From the NCBI RefSeq assembly GCF_949628215.1, contig NC_134280.1:2614501-2678500 (forward strand): DNA of 64,000 bases. The letters are read 5' to 3'. The position numbers and the translations under genes were made by a program. The notes below the pieces were generated by a model that saw only the letters and a program-made list of their open reading frames with translations, searched no databases and was not told the origin of the DNA. The DNA comes from Phalacrocorax aristotelis (Eukaryota > Chordata > Aves > Suliformes > Phalacrocoracidae). This document shows, one piece after another, positions 47,501 to 59,100 of the stretch (position 1 is its first letter; every line of letters begins with the position of its first letter).

Positions 47501-49717
47501 ACTTTATCCCCCTAGTTATCAAGATATGGGAAAAGGCATTAAACTTAAAGAGTATGACATGAATAATAGTTTTATGGGGATTAACATATCTGGAACAGCT
47601 TCGCCAAGGAATGACAACAAGCAGGCGGTTTTGGAGCCGGCAGGGGTGTCTGGTAGCCTATTATTGTCACAAGTGCCCAAAGCACCACAGGGCACCCCGA
47701 AAGCCATGGGGTTTAGCCGGGTGATGTTGGCAGCCTCCAGACCATAAGGGCGAACAAAAGCATGTAAACATGATACTGTTGGGAAGGGTGCTGATGGAAG
47801 CTCTGTGGTCATGGTGAGTAAGTGTTTCGTGTGCGTTAAAGTTTCCACATTCCTAACATAGCTGGATGCAGGCAAATTTTCCGTGTGAGTTGTGTGAGGG
47901 AGCTGTCTCCCCCAGCCCCTGGGCATGGTGCCCGGGAGCACCAGTGCCTTCTCCGGGCATCCTCGGTCCCAGCAAAGCCGAGCCACCGCCGAGGAACAGG
48001 CAGCATCAGCGCTGGCTTTGGTGCATCTTGCCTCCATCTGTACAGAGGTGACCGAGGAACTGATATGGAGCAGATGTTGATGCCCAACTTCCATTCAGGA
48101 TTAACAAAGAGCTCTTTCAACCCCGTCTTCTTCTCTCCTGATATTCGACAGATGTGCCTCTGTTGGTGTGTTGGGCTCATAAAGAATACAGAGCCAGAGC
48201 CGAACCTCCAGAGCTCTATCCCGCCTGCATCGGCCTGTGAGGCTGCCACGTGTTTCAGTGTGGAGAGGAATGAAGAAACAGGATTTTCTGCACACTGGAG
48301 AAGACATGAGAGCATTTATGCAACTGCATTTTTTCAGACTTATGTCCTGTTCAAAAGTACGCAGTCGAACAAAAGAGAGGAGACCAACTTGCTGTGAGCA
48401 GTAAGTTTCCTCACTGCCTGTTCTCTGTTCTCCCATTCCATCACCTGTCCAAAGAGCCGAAGCCGTGTTGGTGGACAGCAGGGATGGATGGAGATGGCAA
48501 AGCAGCCAAGACCAGCTTAAAAAAGGGGAGGTGGAAAGTTATCTGCTCCAACTTTTCAGTAAGGCCTTACAAATAATGCACCCCCTGCAAATTTTAGTGT
48601 TTTGCTCATGACTTCCAAGCAGAAACCAAGGCTTAAATTCTTTAGAAAATTCATTAGAGCTGAGCAATTGGACCAGCTGAGATGTGACACATCAGAACAA
48701 AATCAGGAATATTAGTGCTGAGTTTTGAAACGTCATGTTTGGGATTCTCTTGTCCACGTGACGGGAGTACCTCCCTACGTTCAGACGTGACCACGGTGGT
48801 TGCGCTTTCTGCTCCAGGTAGTTGTAAAGCTTTATTTTCAGTTTTATTTTTGGTTATTTATTTTCAGGTCACGTTTCAGCCCAGAACTGACACAGAGCTA
48901 GCTCGTGACCTTATTGCTCAAGAGATAAGCCCCAAATCCCACCTTCACGACAGTCACCCATCTTGGGAGGAGCGGGCATGTGAGGTCTGAGCAAGGAGGG
49001 GAGCACGGAGGCTCTGCTCCAGCCCTCCTGCCTGCTGGCAGCCCCTTTCCGAGGGCGCCCGCCTGCCATGCGGAGCCATACGGGACAGGATTGGGGCACT
49101 TGACAGAGAAGCCTGCTCATAACCCCTCACAAACCCTCCCTTGTTCGGGGCTGTCGCTTCAGGAAAGATTCACCCTACGCTGTGACAGAATCGCTGTTTC
49201 AGTCAGAGCGACGTTCGCTCCTCTGGTGAATGTCAGCTGTTACCTGGTTTTCCTTGTTTCGGTGTCCGGGAAGCTAAAACAAGGGCACGTTAAGGGTGGG
49301 GATGTTTTCTGAGATTCCGGCGCACTCCTTGTGACCGTGTTTTGAGTGAAAACCCCTTTGCCCGCCATCACCCAGCCGAGCCAGTTCTGCGGGGCAGTTA
49401 AGGCCAAGGCGAGCAGCTCTCCTCAGCCCTGGCTCTGGAGGGGGCACCTTCCTGAGGGGACCCCGGCCCGGCTCGTCTCGCCGCCCCTCTGGAGGCCACA
49501 AAGCCCCGCACGCCACAGGTTCCCTTTCACAGCACTGAGATTTATAGACGGCCTCTATAAAATATTTTAAAAAACACCACAGAAAACACCTTTATTCCAC
49601 ACACCCCCCCGCGAGGGGCTGCGGCGCCGCGCGGCTCCCCTAGGGGGCGTGGCTGCTCCGGCGGGCCGCCGGCAGCGCGCGGCGAGGGGGCGGGCCCCGC
49701 AGAGGCGGCGGGCGGTG

Positions 49718-49769
49718 ATTGGCGGACGCGAAGGTATAAATAGAGGCGGGCAGAGGGGGGGACAAAGCA
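49718..49769 (+). promoter_or_regulatory. RND3 core promoter: inverted CCAAT, TATA box, initiator
   Basis: ATTGG (49718-49722, inverted CCAAT) is followed by TATAAATAG (49735-49743). A GCAGTCT initiator-like word places a likely start at the A of 49769, 34 nt after the TATA box begins. A TATA box inside a CpG island fits an inducible gene. The start is predicted, not measured. Confidence 0.75.
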
Positions 49770-49967
49770 GTCTGCGCGGGACCGGCGGGCGGGAGGAGTG
49801 GGGGCGGCGGCGCGTCCCTGCCGCTTCCACCCGGGTTGTTTTTCCTTCTGTTCTTCTTTTCCTTTTAAATTATTTGTATATTTTTGTGAGGGAACCGGGT
49901 GTGTTTTTTCCCTTTTTTTTTTTTTTTTTTCTCCGTTGTGGCCGGCGGGGGGACTAATCCGAGATCA
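49769..49967 (+). other. RND3 5' UTR (predicted)
   Basis: About 199 nt with no upstream ATG. It changes from GC-rich to pyrimidine-rich and includes an 18-nt T run at 49913-49930, only 37 nt before the start codon. The 5' end depends on the predicted start site. Confidence 0.65.
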
Positions 49968-50117
49968 ATGAAGGAAAGAAGAGCGAGCCAGAAGTTATCG
50001 AGCAAGGCGGTGATGGATCCCAACCAGAACGTGAAGTGCAAAATCGTGGTGGTGGGGGACAGCCAGTGCGGGAAGACGGCGTTGCTCCACGTTTTCGCCA
50101 AGGACTGCTTCCCCGAG
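49968..50117 (+). CDS. RND3 coding exon 1 (residues 1-50)
   Basis: 150 nt from the ATG to GAG before a GTGGGC donor, phase 0. It encodes the N-terminal extension and P-loop. The first ATG has T at -3 and A at +4 (weak); the in-frame ATG of Met16 at 50013 has G at -3 and +4 (stronger). Met1 is chosen because the KERRA extension is a known, conserved part of RND3. Confidence 0.97.
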
Positions 50118-53100
50118 GTGGGCCGGGGGGGGCCGGGGGAACTGGGGGGGGGGGCACCGGGACGGGGGGTGCTGGGGCCGGGGGAGCTGGGGCGGTGGGC
50201 GCGGGCTGACGGTGCCCTGTCTCCCGACAGAGCTACGTCCCCACCGTCTTCGAGAACTACACGGCCAGCTTCGAGATCGACACGCAGCGCATCGAGCTCA
50301 GCCTCTGGGACACCTCGGGTGAGCGCTTCCCCCCGCCGCCGCCCGCTCCCGGGGCCGGGTTTGGGGGGGTGTAAGGGGTGGAGGGGGGGTGCAGCCCTCC
50401 TCGACCGGGGGAGCCGGAGGCCGCCCCTGCGGCCCCGCAGCCCCTCACCGCCGCGTCGCGGCGGGGGTGCCGGTCTCCAGATGCGAACGGCAGCTGTGCT
50501 GGCTGCTTTGGGGTTTGTTTTATTTATTTGATTTTTTTTTTAATCTGAGGTATACTTTAGCGATATACTTGACTTCTGGGGAGGGAAAAGGGTGTGGGCA
50601 AGCCTCCACTGAGCGACTTGTCAGCATTGCAGGGGCAGGCGGGCAGGGCAGGGGTATGCCTTCTCACCTGCCTGACTGCAAGGGGCTTCTCCGAGGAGCT
50701 GCGGGGATGCCTTCGCTCCTCCGCTGCTGTGAAACCCTGCTTCACCTGGGAGAAGGGTCAAGAGGCGTTTATATAAATGCTAATGTTAAATTACATCAGC
50801 TCGCGTTTGTGTTCCGTGTGGCGTCCGTAATGCCTGTTTGGTTTTTTTCTAAAATGCAGTACTTTTTCCCCCTGCTTTTGAGACATCTTTAAAGCCTGGC
50901 AAGACTAGGGAGGTGGGCACCCTCAGAGGGTGCAGAGGGAGCCATCCTTTCTTATATGAGCAGTCCTTAGGGTCCTCATCATGCTTTTTCAGTGGCCGTG
51001 TCAAAGCCCGTGGCTCACATGCCTCAAAGGTTGAGGTTCTTGATACTTGGCTGGCTTAAACCTCATGTTTGGCCAGGAGCTCCTCTAGGTCCTGCTGTCG
51101 TCGATGATCGGACTAAGCTTAGCGCCAGGGTGGTGAGGATGCACCCCTGAACTTGCCGCCTCGGTGCTGGAGGGAAGCGTGGACGGCCAGTGAGTCTCTA
51201 CCGCACGGGGAGAGGTGGTCAGGGGTGAATGATGCCACGAACCATTAACGCGGGTGTGGATCAACATTAACTCTGCAGAAGTGATTGGGAAAAAAGCTGG
51301 AGGAACTTGACATATGCAAGACTTCTCTTCTTTAGGCAAGTTCTGTAGATAGCTTGTTAAAATATTGAGTTTGGACCCAGCAGTTCCTTCTAAATATGAA
51401 AACAGCCCTATCACCAGAAATGAAAATGTTAATCCCTTTCTAAAAAAAAAGGGAGCTTAGGCGGTGAGTTGGCTTTCCTCTTGCTGTTGAGGAAATGATT
51501 CCAAATTCTTGCAACACGGTTACTGGGAAAAAGCAGTCTCCGTGCCCACAACCGGTATCAGCGTGGCTCTGAACTCATTTTTTTTTATCTTTTGCCAAGT
51601 GAGGCTTGCAGACTTTTAGAGAGTGTCTGGTTTGAGCTTTCATCCTGATTACTAAGCTGGCTGTAACAAACTATGGAGTAAGGGCTTATTAAAAATTAAT
51701 AGTGAAGTTATTTTGGAAAATTTTATCTTTAGCTATTAAAGTACAACATGCTCGCGGGTTACGCTGTTTGACATGGGAAGGTTTGGAATCTGTATGTCAA
51801 AGACTGGAGACACCCATGTAATGAAATATTCTGTAGCACTTCAAAAGACAAAAGCAGTGGAAGAAACAAATGCCAGGCGTTGCGTGTGCATGTCATCTTC
51901 TCAGGCCTGTCCTAGAACTAATAGAAAATTCGAGGCAGGAGCTTAAGATCAAGTGGCTAATTTGTCTGCAATCTGCAACTGAACAGGAAATGTTTGAAAG
52001 ATCCAACGCTTGGTCTCATAAAGTGTTACTGAACAATGGATCCTCTGGTTGTGGGACTCTGTGAATGAAGAATTATTGCTCCATAAACAGCCCTTCTGAC
52101 CAACTGCAAGGGGAACCACTACCCAAACCCATTAACCCAGTGCAAAATCACATCACCAGATAAGGGACATCAGAAGATAAGATAGTGGTTTAGCATTATC
52201 TTGAATTCTTGGTAATTTATTTTTTTACAAGCCTTTGTCCTATCCTCTGCTGAATTAGAATAAATGTCTTAATGACATTTTTAAAGCAGGGCTAGGTCGA
52301 GTTAACTTAAAAATACGACTGATTAACTGCCAAATACTAATGGAACTAATGCTAATTGTTTAGTATTTACCAAATGAATGAATGTGTCCATTGTGACACG
52401 GGGGGGAGGGGGGGGTGTGTGTGGGTGTGTGGAGGTAATGGCTGGAGTCATTTGAGGTACTTCACTGTCTCTTGGGGGAGGGGAAAAGGATGCTATTGAG
52501 CTGAGTTTGATTGCAGTGTACTGCAGATACTGATCGAGTCCTCTTGCAAGTATTTAGTATCAATCTTTAACTCTCTTGAACTATTTTCTAGCTGGGAGCA
52601 TGCAACAGGCTGCCTTGCAAAATTGTTTCTGACTTGAGTTAAAGGAAATGTCGGGTTTTGCAGTGAATCCTTTGGAAGGAAGGTGCTGCCACTTTGAGCA
52701 TTTTTTTGCTCTCTGAGAAAATAAGCAAAGCTGTAGGCATGGGTTAAAATAGGCTTGTATTAGGGTGAGAACAGGCCCTGCTGTCACGGTTTTGGTTTAT
52801 GATCCTTTATATAATAATAGAGGACTCTTTAAGTACAAAATGTAGAGAGTCATGGGATGGATAGAACATTTTAAAGCTAGCTGTAAATTTGTTGGGAAGT
52901 TTTTTGTTGTCTTGGATATGCCTTTTGAAATATGGGACAAAACACTGTTACAAGTAAGAGTGGAATGGGAAGATTCATTATTCAAATATTTTCTGGTACT
53001 GGCTTGTTCTGCAAGTCATTATAAGGATTTAAATTAGCCACAGCATTAAGAAAAGCACTTGCCAACTTGAATTTCAATTGGTTTTTGGGCTACCAACCCT

Positions 53101-56100
53101 TCTTTCAAAGCAGGAATGTCTGGTTGCAATCTTAACTACACACAAATGATTCCACTCTGTGGTAACGTAGTATGGCAGTCTTGAGCTGTTCGCAAGCTGT
53201 GTGCTTATTTTGCTAGGTAGAGTATTAGAAGGTTCTTCAAGCTGGAGCTTCATCTTGTCTCATGGACACTGGGAAGGATACTTGTGTATCAGATGCCTGT
53301 GACTAACATAGGCATGATCTTAACGTGCACTTGCCGAGGTTTGGCTTCTTCCATTAAAAGTGACTACTGTGATACTTCTATTTCTTGCTGGTACAACAGC
53401 AGCTGTGGCACAGAAATCACATACTATTTATTAAGTTTACATACCTGTGTCTCCCTAAAACATGTTTTAGTTTCTTTTTTTCTTCGGTGAACTGTGGAAA
53501 CTGTACTGGATACTCAATAAAATAATTCTCAACAGGGCCAGAAATACTTATGCACTGTTGGGGATTAGCATATAATTAAATCCAGAAGGGCCTTAGAGCT
53601 TTAAATCAGGTTAGCTTTACTGTGATTTCAGTGTGCACAATGTATTCAGTGTTTGTATAGAAACATAATATTAATTACAGCGCTTTTTGCTGAAATCTTT
53701 CAGAAGCCATCTGATACATACATGAATTAAAATTACTATTTTCCTGAGCTTGCTGGCAGTAAGCATTGTAAGGGAAATGTCTAATTTTTGTCTTTGCCTT
53801 TCCAGTTCACTTGCAAGTTGGCTTACTGAGCCATATGATCTCTTTTCTCCCATGGCAGAGTTAACACTAACTAGTCTTTTTAGGTGGGGGTGGCTTTTCC
53901 CCCTCTTTAAGGGGGAAATAATTAGATTTGATAACTGGGAATACCAATTCACCTACCATAGTCCTGTTTTCTGTTTGAGGTGCTGTAGGTACCATGATAT
54001 TCGTGTGCTTGGAGATAGATGTGTTCCATGATTCAAAATCACCTGCATTCTCTCCAAAACAGCCAAGGTGGATTTGGAAGGAGGAAAGCCGTCAGCTACG
54101 TAGAGTGGCCACTGCAGTATTTGATGTGTTCTCTGTGTAGCTGATAATTAGCGAGCCCAAGGGTTTGGGAGTGAGAATGCTGCTGTTCAACTGTTGTTCT
54201 TTCAGTTGACTGGAGTCCAAAAGGCTACAAAGACTAATGCCTGATGGCTGCTTGGTGGTGTGTAAATAGCAGAGTCCTGCCTGTTACTGAGCGCTGCTTC
54301 CCTTAGGGCCCGTGGGCAAGCAGAGGCTGAGCAGCTCGGTGAGCAGGAGCTGACCAGGTTCAGCACTGTAGGTGGGACGTGGGGCTGAACCTCCTGGTTG
54401 GAGCTGGTGGTGGTGCTGCCTTCGAGCCTTGCAGACAAATGAGGACATCAGCTTTCTGTGATCTAGCATCTTAGAGTGGTACTAAGCCATCAAAAAATTA
54501 AGTATGCTTTAACTTTTAATGATGGAATTCTGTTATTTATTAAGATAGTGATGTTTAAACCTAAGCTTTGGTATCTTCTGTAAACTAAAGCCAGCCGTGT
54601 TGCTGGTGAGGGGTTTTATTTCAGTTTAAAAGTTGAATTTATGTTGTACTTTGCATGAAACATAAGTTTGTAAAAGTAGATGATTCCTAATGTTTAAATT
54701 ATTTTGGCTTAAATTATTTAAGCTGCCAAACAGATGAAAAAAAGGGGGATTGCAGCTGGAATATACTTCTACCACAAAGTATGATGAACTACAGCATTAT
54801 TAGCAATTCCTTAATAAAACAGAAGAATCATCCGTGTTGTCCTTGACAAAAATGTTTCATTTTGTAGGAACAGTCTCAAACACAAATAAGCTTATTTTTT
54901 TCCAGAAATACCATAGCTGTAGTTCTACATTCCCCTTCTGTTTTCTAGGCTTGGCATGGCTCCAAATCTGCAGACTAACTTGAAAAAGAGCGAGCAGCCT
55001 TACAGGGCTGTGCTCAAGTTGTCTGTTCAGACTTGAGCCTCATTCCTGAGATTCCTGGCTTCTGAGGGTTTCTCTGGGCGAAACGATGAAATGCCAGATT
55101 GAATAGGCTCGCACAGCGAGGGCCGTAGCCCCTCTTTATTTGCACAGTAATAAAGGTTCAGTTAGTGCTGTTGAATGAGACCAGGAAATTTCCTTTGATA
55201 CTGCGGCCCAAGTACTTCAAACGGTTCCCACTTGTTCTGCCACACACTACCCCAAAGAAAAGGAGGTGTCAAATATTCCGCCTAGATTGCATCTGAGCAG
55301 AAGGACTGCCTGTAAAAGTGCGCTTACTCTAGCTCAGCGTCTTTAATACGGGAGGTTCAGAGGGAAAACCTAAAAAGAAGAACCCTCAAAACAAACAACA
55401 GCTACAGCTGACACAGTAGAAAGGAGTCTCTGGGCTCGAGGTGGTGACTGTATGTATACATAAATACATGCTGATGGACATATATGGTGTGTTGTATCCC
55501 TGAAGACTGGTGAGTGAGAAGATAGGTATGTGTCAAAGGAATTAGTTTCTGGGTGAGGCTTTTTTGAGGCTCCTTTCTAGCCAGCAACCATTTGGCCAAG
55601 CATTAATGATCTTCAATCCTGCCCTTACTTGCCTGTGCTCGGCAGGGAGGTGTGCTAGCCAGGCAGCGGCTCTCGCCAGCGTGCGGGCTGGTGGCCGAGC
55701 GGCACTCTGTGCTTTGGCCCGTTCAACGCTGCAGAGCAGTGCAGGTGGCTAGTTAACGGCACGCTGCTCTGCAGTTTGGCTGTCCAGGATAAATAACTTG
55801 GCCCTGGGGCTCTGGGATAAATAACTTGGCCCTGGGGCTCCCGGATGGAGGTACTGCAATAGCTGGAGATAGCTGGGGAATCATTAGTAGTAGAAAATGC
55901 TTATTGATAGTCACTGCGAGCTGAGCTGAAATGAATAGTTAACCACCGGTCAGCTCAGCTCGCTTAGATTTCTGTCTAACATGTCATTTACTGCTGAAGA
56001 CAGCTAACTGTTCTTTGAAGAGCAAGTTTCTGACAGCTGCCTCTTTGTTAGATTGACATCATTTATGAAGATGAGCGTTTGAATAAAATAGTCTCGTTCA

Positions 56101-59100
56101 ACAAATTACCTTCTGCTACCTAGTTTGGTAATGCTTCATTCCCCATGTGTTACTCTTCATTTCAAAAACAACATTCCTGAGATTCTTGACTCCTTCCTTC
56201 CAGTATAAGCTGTACAACTGAAGTCATCTGCGATACGTTCGCACCATTCCCTGCTCTGCTTTGTGCAACAGCATGAGCTGTCTGTCAGTTAAAAACTTGA
56301 GGAATTTCTCTAATCCAGTTAATAGTCTGCTCAGCCTCTGAGACCTTACAGCCAATTAGTTCTAGATAGTTGGAAACTGGGTGATATAATTAGCTGATAA
56401 CCCCAAAACTCTTGAAAGCTGTGTTCATGTTGCATGTGTTCTATGCTGCATCTTAGGTTCATGAGAGAAGAATATAGAAATAAGACGATATGACTAAGAA
56501 AATGTGGTTTTAGTTACAGGCATGCATTTTAAAGCCTAAGCCCTTATCCTGTTGGACCACTTAACTGTTTAATACCCTTGTAAATCAGAAATGCATTCTC
56601 CTCAATAAATGAAGCTTCAGCAGAGTTAAGGTCAAACCGAATGGTGGCTGAGAGACTGGAACTTCCTAGAAAAGATTATTTTTTTTCCACCAAACCTGTT
56701 ACCAGATTCCCCAGATGATAAAAAAAAAATGTGATTTCTGACTCTGGAGATATATTTAACTCTGCACATCATGAAAATTCTTAAAGAAAACAGCATATCC
56801 CTTAACAGCTCTGGAAGTAAAACATGCACAAGGTGCAATATTGGACCTATTTCTGTTCCATCAGATTACTAGATTAGCTTTGATCTTGTTGGTAAATCTG
56901 TTTTATGGGCTAAACATAAACATTTATTGCAAACATATATTGGTTTACATGTTGATGAGGCTTTTTGTGACAAACTTGCGTGCCTGCCTACCCATAGGAC
57001 TGTGATTCTTTCCTGCTGGAATTCTGCAACAGATGCTTTAAATTGAGGCAAGAGTTTATTCTAAAAATTGCAGATACGTATGACAACTAAAGATGCTTTT
57101 TATGCTTGGAACTATTTGTTTTAAATTAAATGTTAGAGGAATCAAAACTGGTTAATTTCAAAACTTTCTGAACTTCTTCTGTGAAAGCGCAACTGTGACA
57201 AATCTGCTTTGAAGAAGCCTTTTGGAGGTTAAGGATTTGTTCTCAAGAGTCAAATCCCTGCAGGTTAATGCTGGGATTTAAACTTGGGCTGACCTGATTT
57301 CCCTTCCCTTGTTACTGGGGGCATCGCAAGCTTTTGGTGGGAGATGGATCGCTGGGGTGCCATCACTCTTAATTGCTTGGGAAAGCCGTTGCTTTTGTAG
57401 GTGAGAAACAAAAGGGAAGCGGGGAAATGAGCGGTTGCAACGAGTGTTTTGGGAATACAGGGCTATTGAAGAGAAGAAGGGAGCTGGGTGCTATTGAAGG
57501 GCTTCACTGAAAACTTTTTTTAAACTTTCTGAATAAGCTTGAATGACTGCAGAAAGTAAAAAATATAAACTAATGAAAATGTTGTTTGTTTCCCTGCAGG
57601 GTCTCCATATTATGACAATGTCCGCCCGCTTTCCTATCCAGATTCTGATGCTGTCCTCATTTGCTTTGACATCAGTCGGCCAGAAACTCTTGACAGCGTG
57701 CTAAAAAAGGCAAGTGTTAGAGAACCATTTGAGTACAGAACTGTTTGAGTAGCTTGTCTTTAAATCTCTGAAGAATGGTGCTGTTTCCTACATTGGAAAC
57801 TCCAGTTTGTTCCTTTTGATGGAGAGGTGACAGGACTGTGCTCTGCACTGCTAGAATTTGAGATCATATGTTTGAAAGGGATGAATTTTAACTGAAAACA
57901 AAAACGCTCTAATAGATGCTCTGGGGTAAAGTAGATTCTCATTCTTCAGCCCTTAGACAGGGCTTGTTTAGGGTCATGTGAGGTGCAGGGCTGGGTGCAG
58001 CAAGAAATTGTCTCGCTTTATATTTGTATAACAGACAGGACTGAGAAACTTTGCCATGTTGAGAAGACAGTTAAAACATGCCTGCCAAGTATTTGGACTT
58101 TTCCATGGCTTTACATAATTTCTCAGCCTGAAGCTCAAAGGAACCGGTGACAAAAGCCTCTGGAAGCCACCAGGAGGCCTAGCAGTGGTGTAGAAATGTG
58201 ATCTTACCCCAAACTTCAGAACATTTCACAAACTCGGTGACCTGAGATTCAGTGACAGACTTTTCCTAAGTTAAAATGAGAATTTTGATATTCAAGCTCT
58301 GTTTGCAAGGTGGCCCTGGTCTTCTCCTTGGTCACTGGGCATGGCTCAGTTTTTCAGTGTTATCTTTAAGGCTTAAGGACCTGAATTTCATTTTTTTTTT
58401 TGTAGCCGAGGCCAGTGATTCTTGTGTCACTGGGGATAAAGTGGCCTACAGTGCTCTGAATAGTCTGCAGAAACAGAAAAGACTTGAGACTAGTCTCTCA
58501 GCTGCTAACTGTGCCAACAAGCATGTAAAACTGTCCTTCTCTCTCCCTGATAAAGTTGATTACTGTTGGCTTCATTCTGTAAGAGATTTTTTCTTAATAT
58601 GCTTTTAAACCCAAATGATACCCTTAAGTTTTAGGGATTTTATGATCTGTTCAGATCATGCTGTGAAATTTTTGGCTTGCTTGTGTTCTCAGAGTAACCA
58701 TGTAGAGGGGGAACAAACCCAAGGAATACATTACAAGTTTTATTTGAAGGGCTTATTACTGGTTCACAGTAGCTGAACCCTTTACAGGTTTGTGTAGTTC
58801 TAGGTGTGAGGTTGTAGCCATGAGCCAATGCATAGCAACACTTATTTTGTGGTCATACAAGACCTGCCTCTGTAGCTCCGTCTTGAGGAACCAATGAATG
58901 TGGTGACACCGGGTTTTGTTGGTTCCTGTCTGCAAATGGCTATGGCTGGGTGTTTACCGCTTGTGAGGAGCGACTGGTATGCAAACGTTGACTCATGTAG
59001 GTAAACGAGCTCAATTCGTTCCCTCTTGATTAGTAAGTTGGTGGAATTATTGAGTGTATAAGGTTGTAAGATTTCATCCTTGGCCAGATCCTGCTGGAAC

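Larger units (their letters stand above)
33231..49599. other. gene desert upstream of RND3, no gene seen
   Basis: About 16 kb without a recognisable exon, RNA gene or young repeat. It contains a T8CCC-type tandem tract (34079-34120), AT-rich islands with many TAAT/ATTA words (for example 38,035-38,165 and 46,080-46,250) and a possible very old interspersed repeat near 44,480-44,556. RND3 lies in a gene desert in other amniotes, so distant enhancers are expected, but none can be shown from one sequence. Confidence 0.5.
49600..50480 (+). promoter_or_regulatory. CpG island over the RND3 promoter and first two exons
   Basis: A block of very high G+C with frequent CpG begins just before 49,610 and runs through exon 2, in contrast to the AT-rich surroundings. 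It contains several Sp/KLF-type GC boxes, for example around 49641-49652 and 49685-49695. Confidence 0.9.
50319..57599 (+). other. RND3 intron 2, 7.3 kb
   Basis: GTGAGC donor and TCCCTGCAG acceptor. No other gene or young repeat is recognised inside. It holds a G-rich/GT-rich run at about 52399-52434 and a 28-bp tandem duplication at 55787-55840. Confidence 0.9.

Noticed and set aside
49899..50531. 210-codon frame over the RND3 start
   Set aside because: It begins upstream of the real ATG and runs through intron 1 and out of frame past exon 2; only exon 1 (49968-50117) of it is coding.
56415..56432. 18-bp word AAAGCTGTGTTCATGTTG also found at 63949-63966
   Set aside because: Exact but short; neither copy extends, and chance or a tiny decayed repeat explains it.
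57710..57717. GT at 57714 as a canonical donor for RND3 exon 3
   Set aside because: Using it adds four bases, shifts the frame and gives a stop within a few codons of exon 4; the GC donor keeps the known protein.
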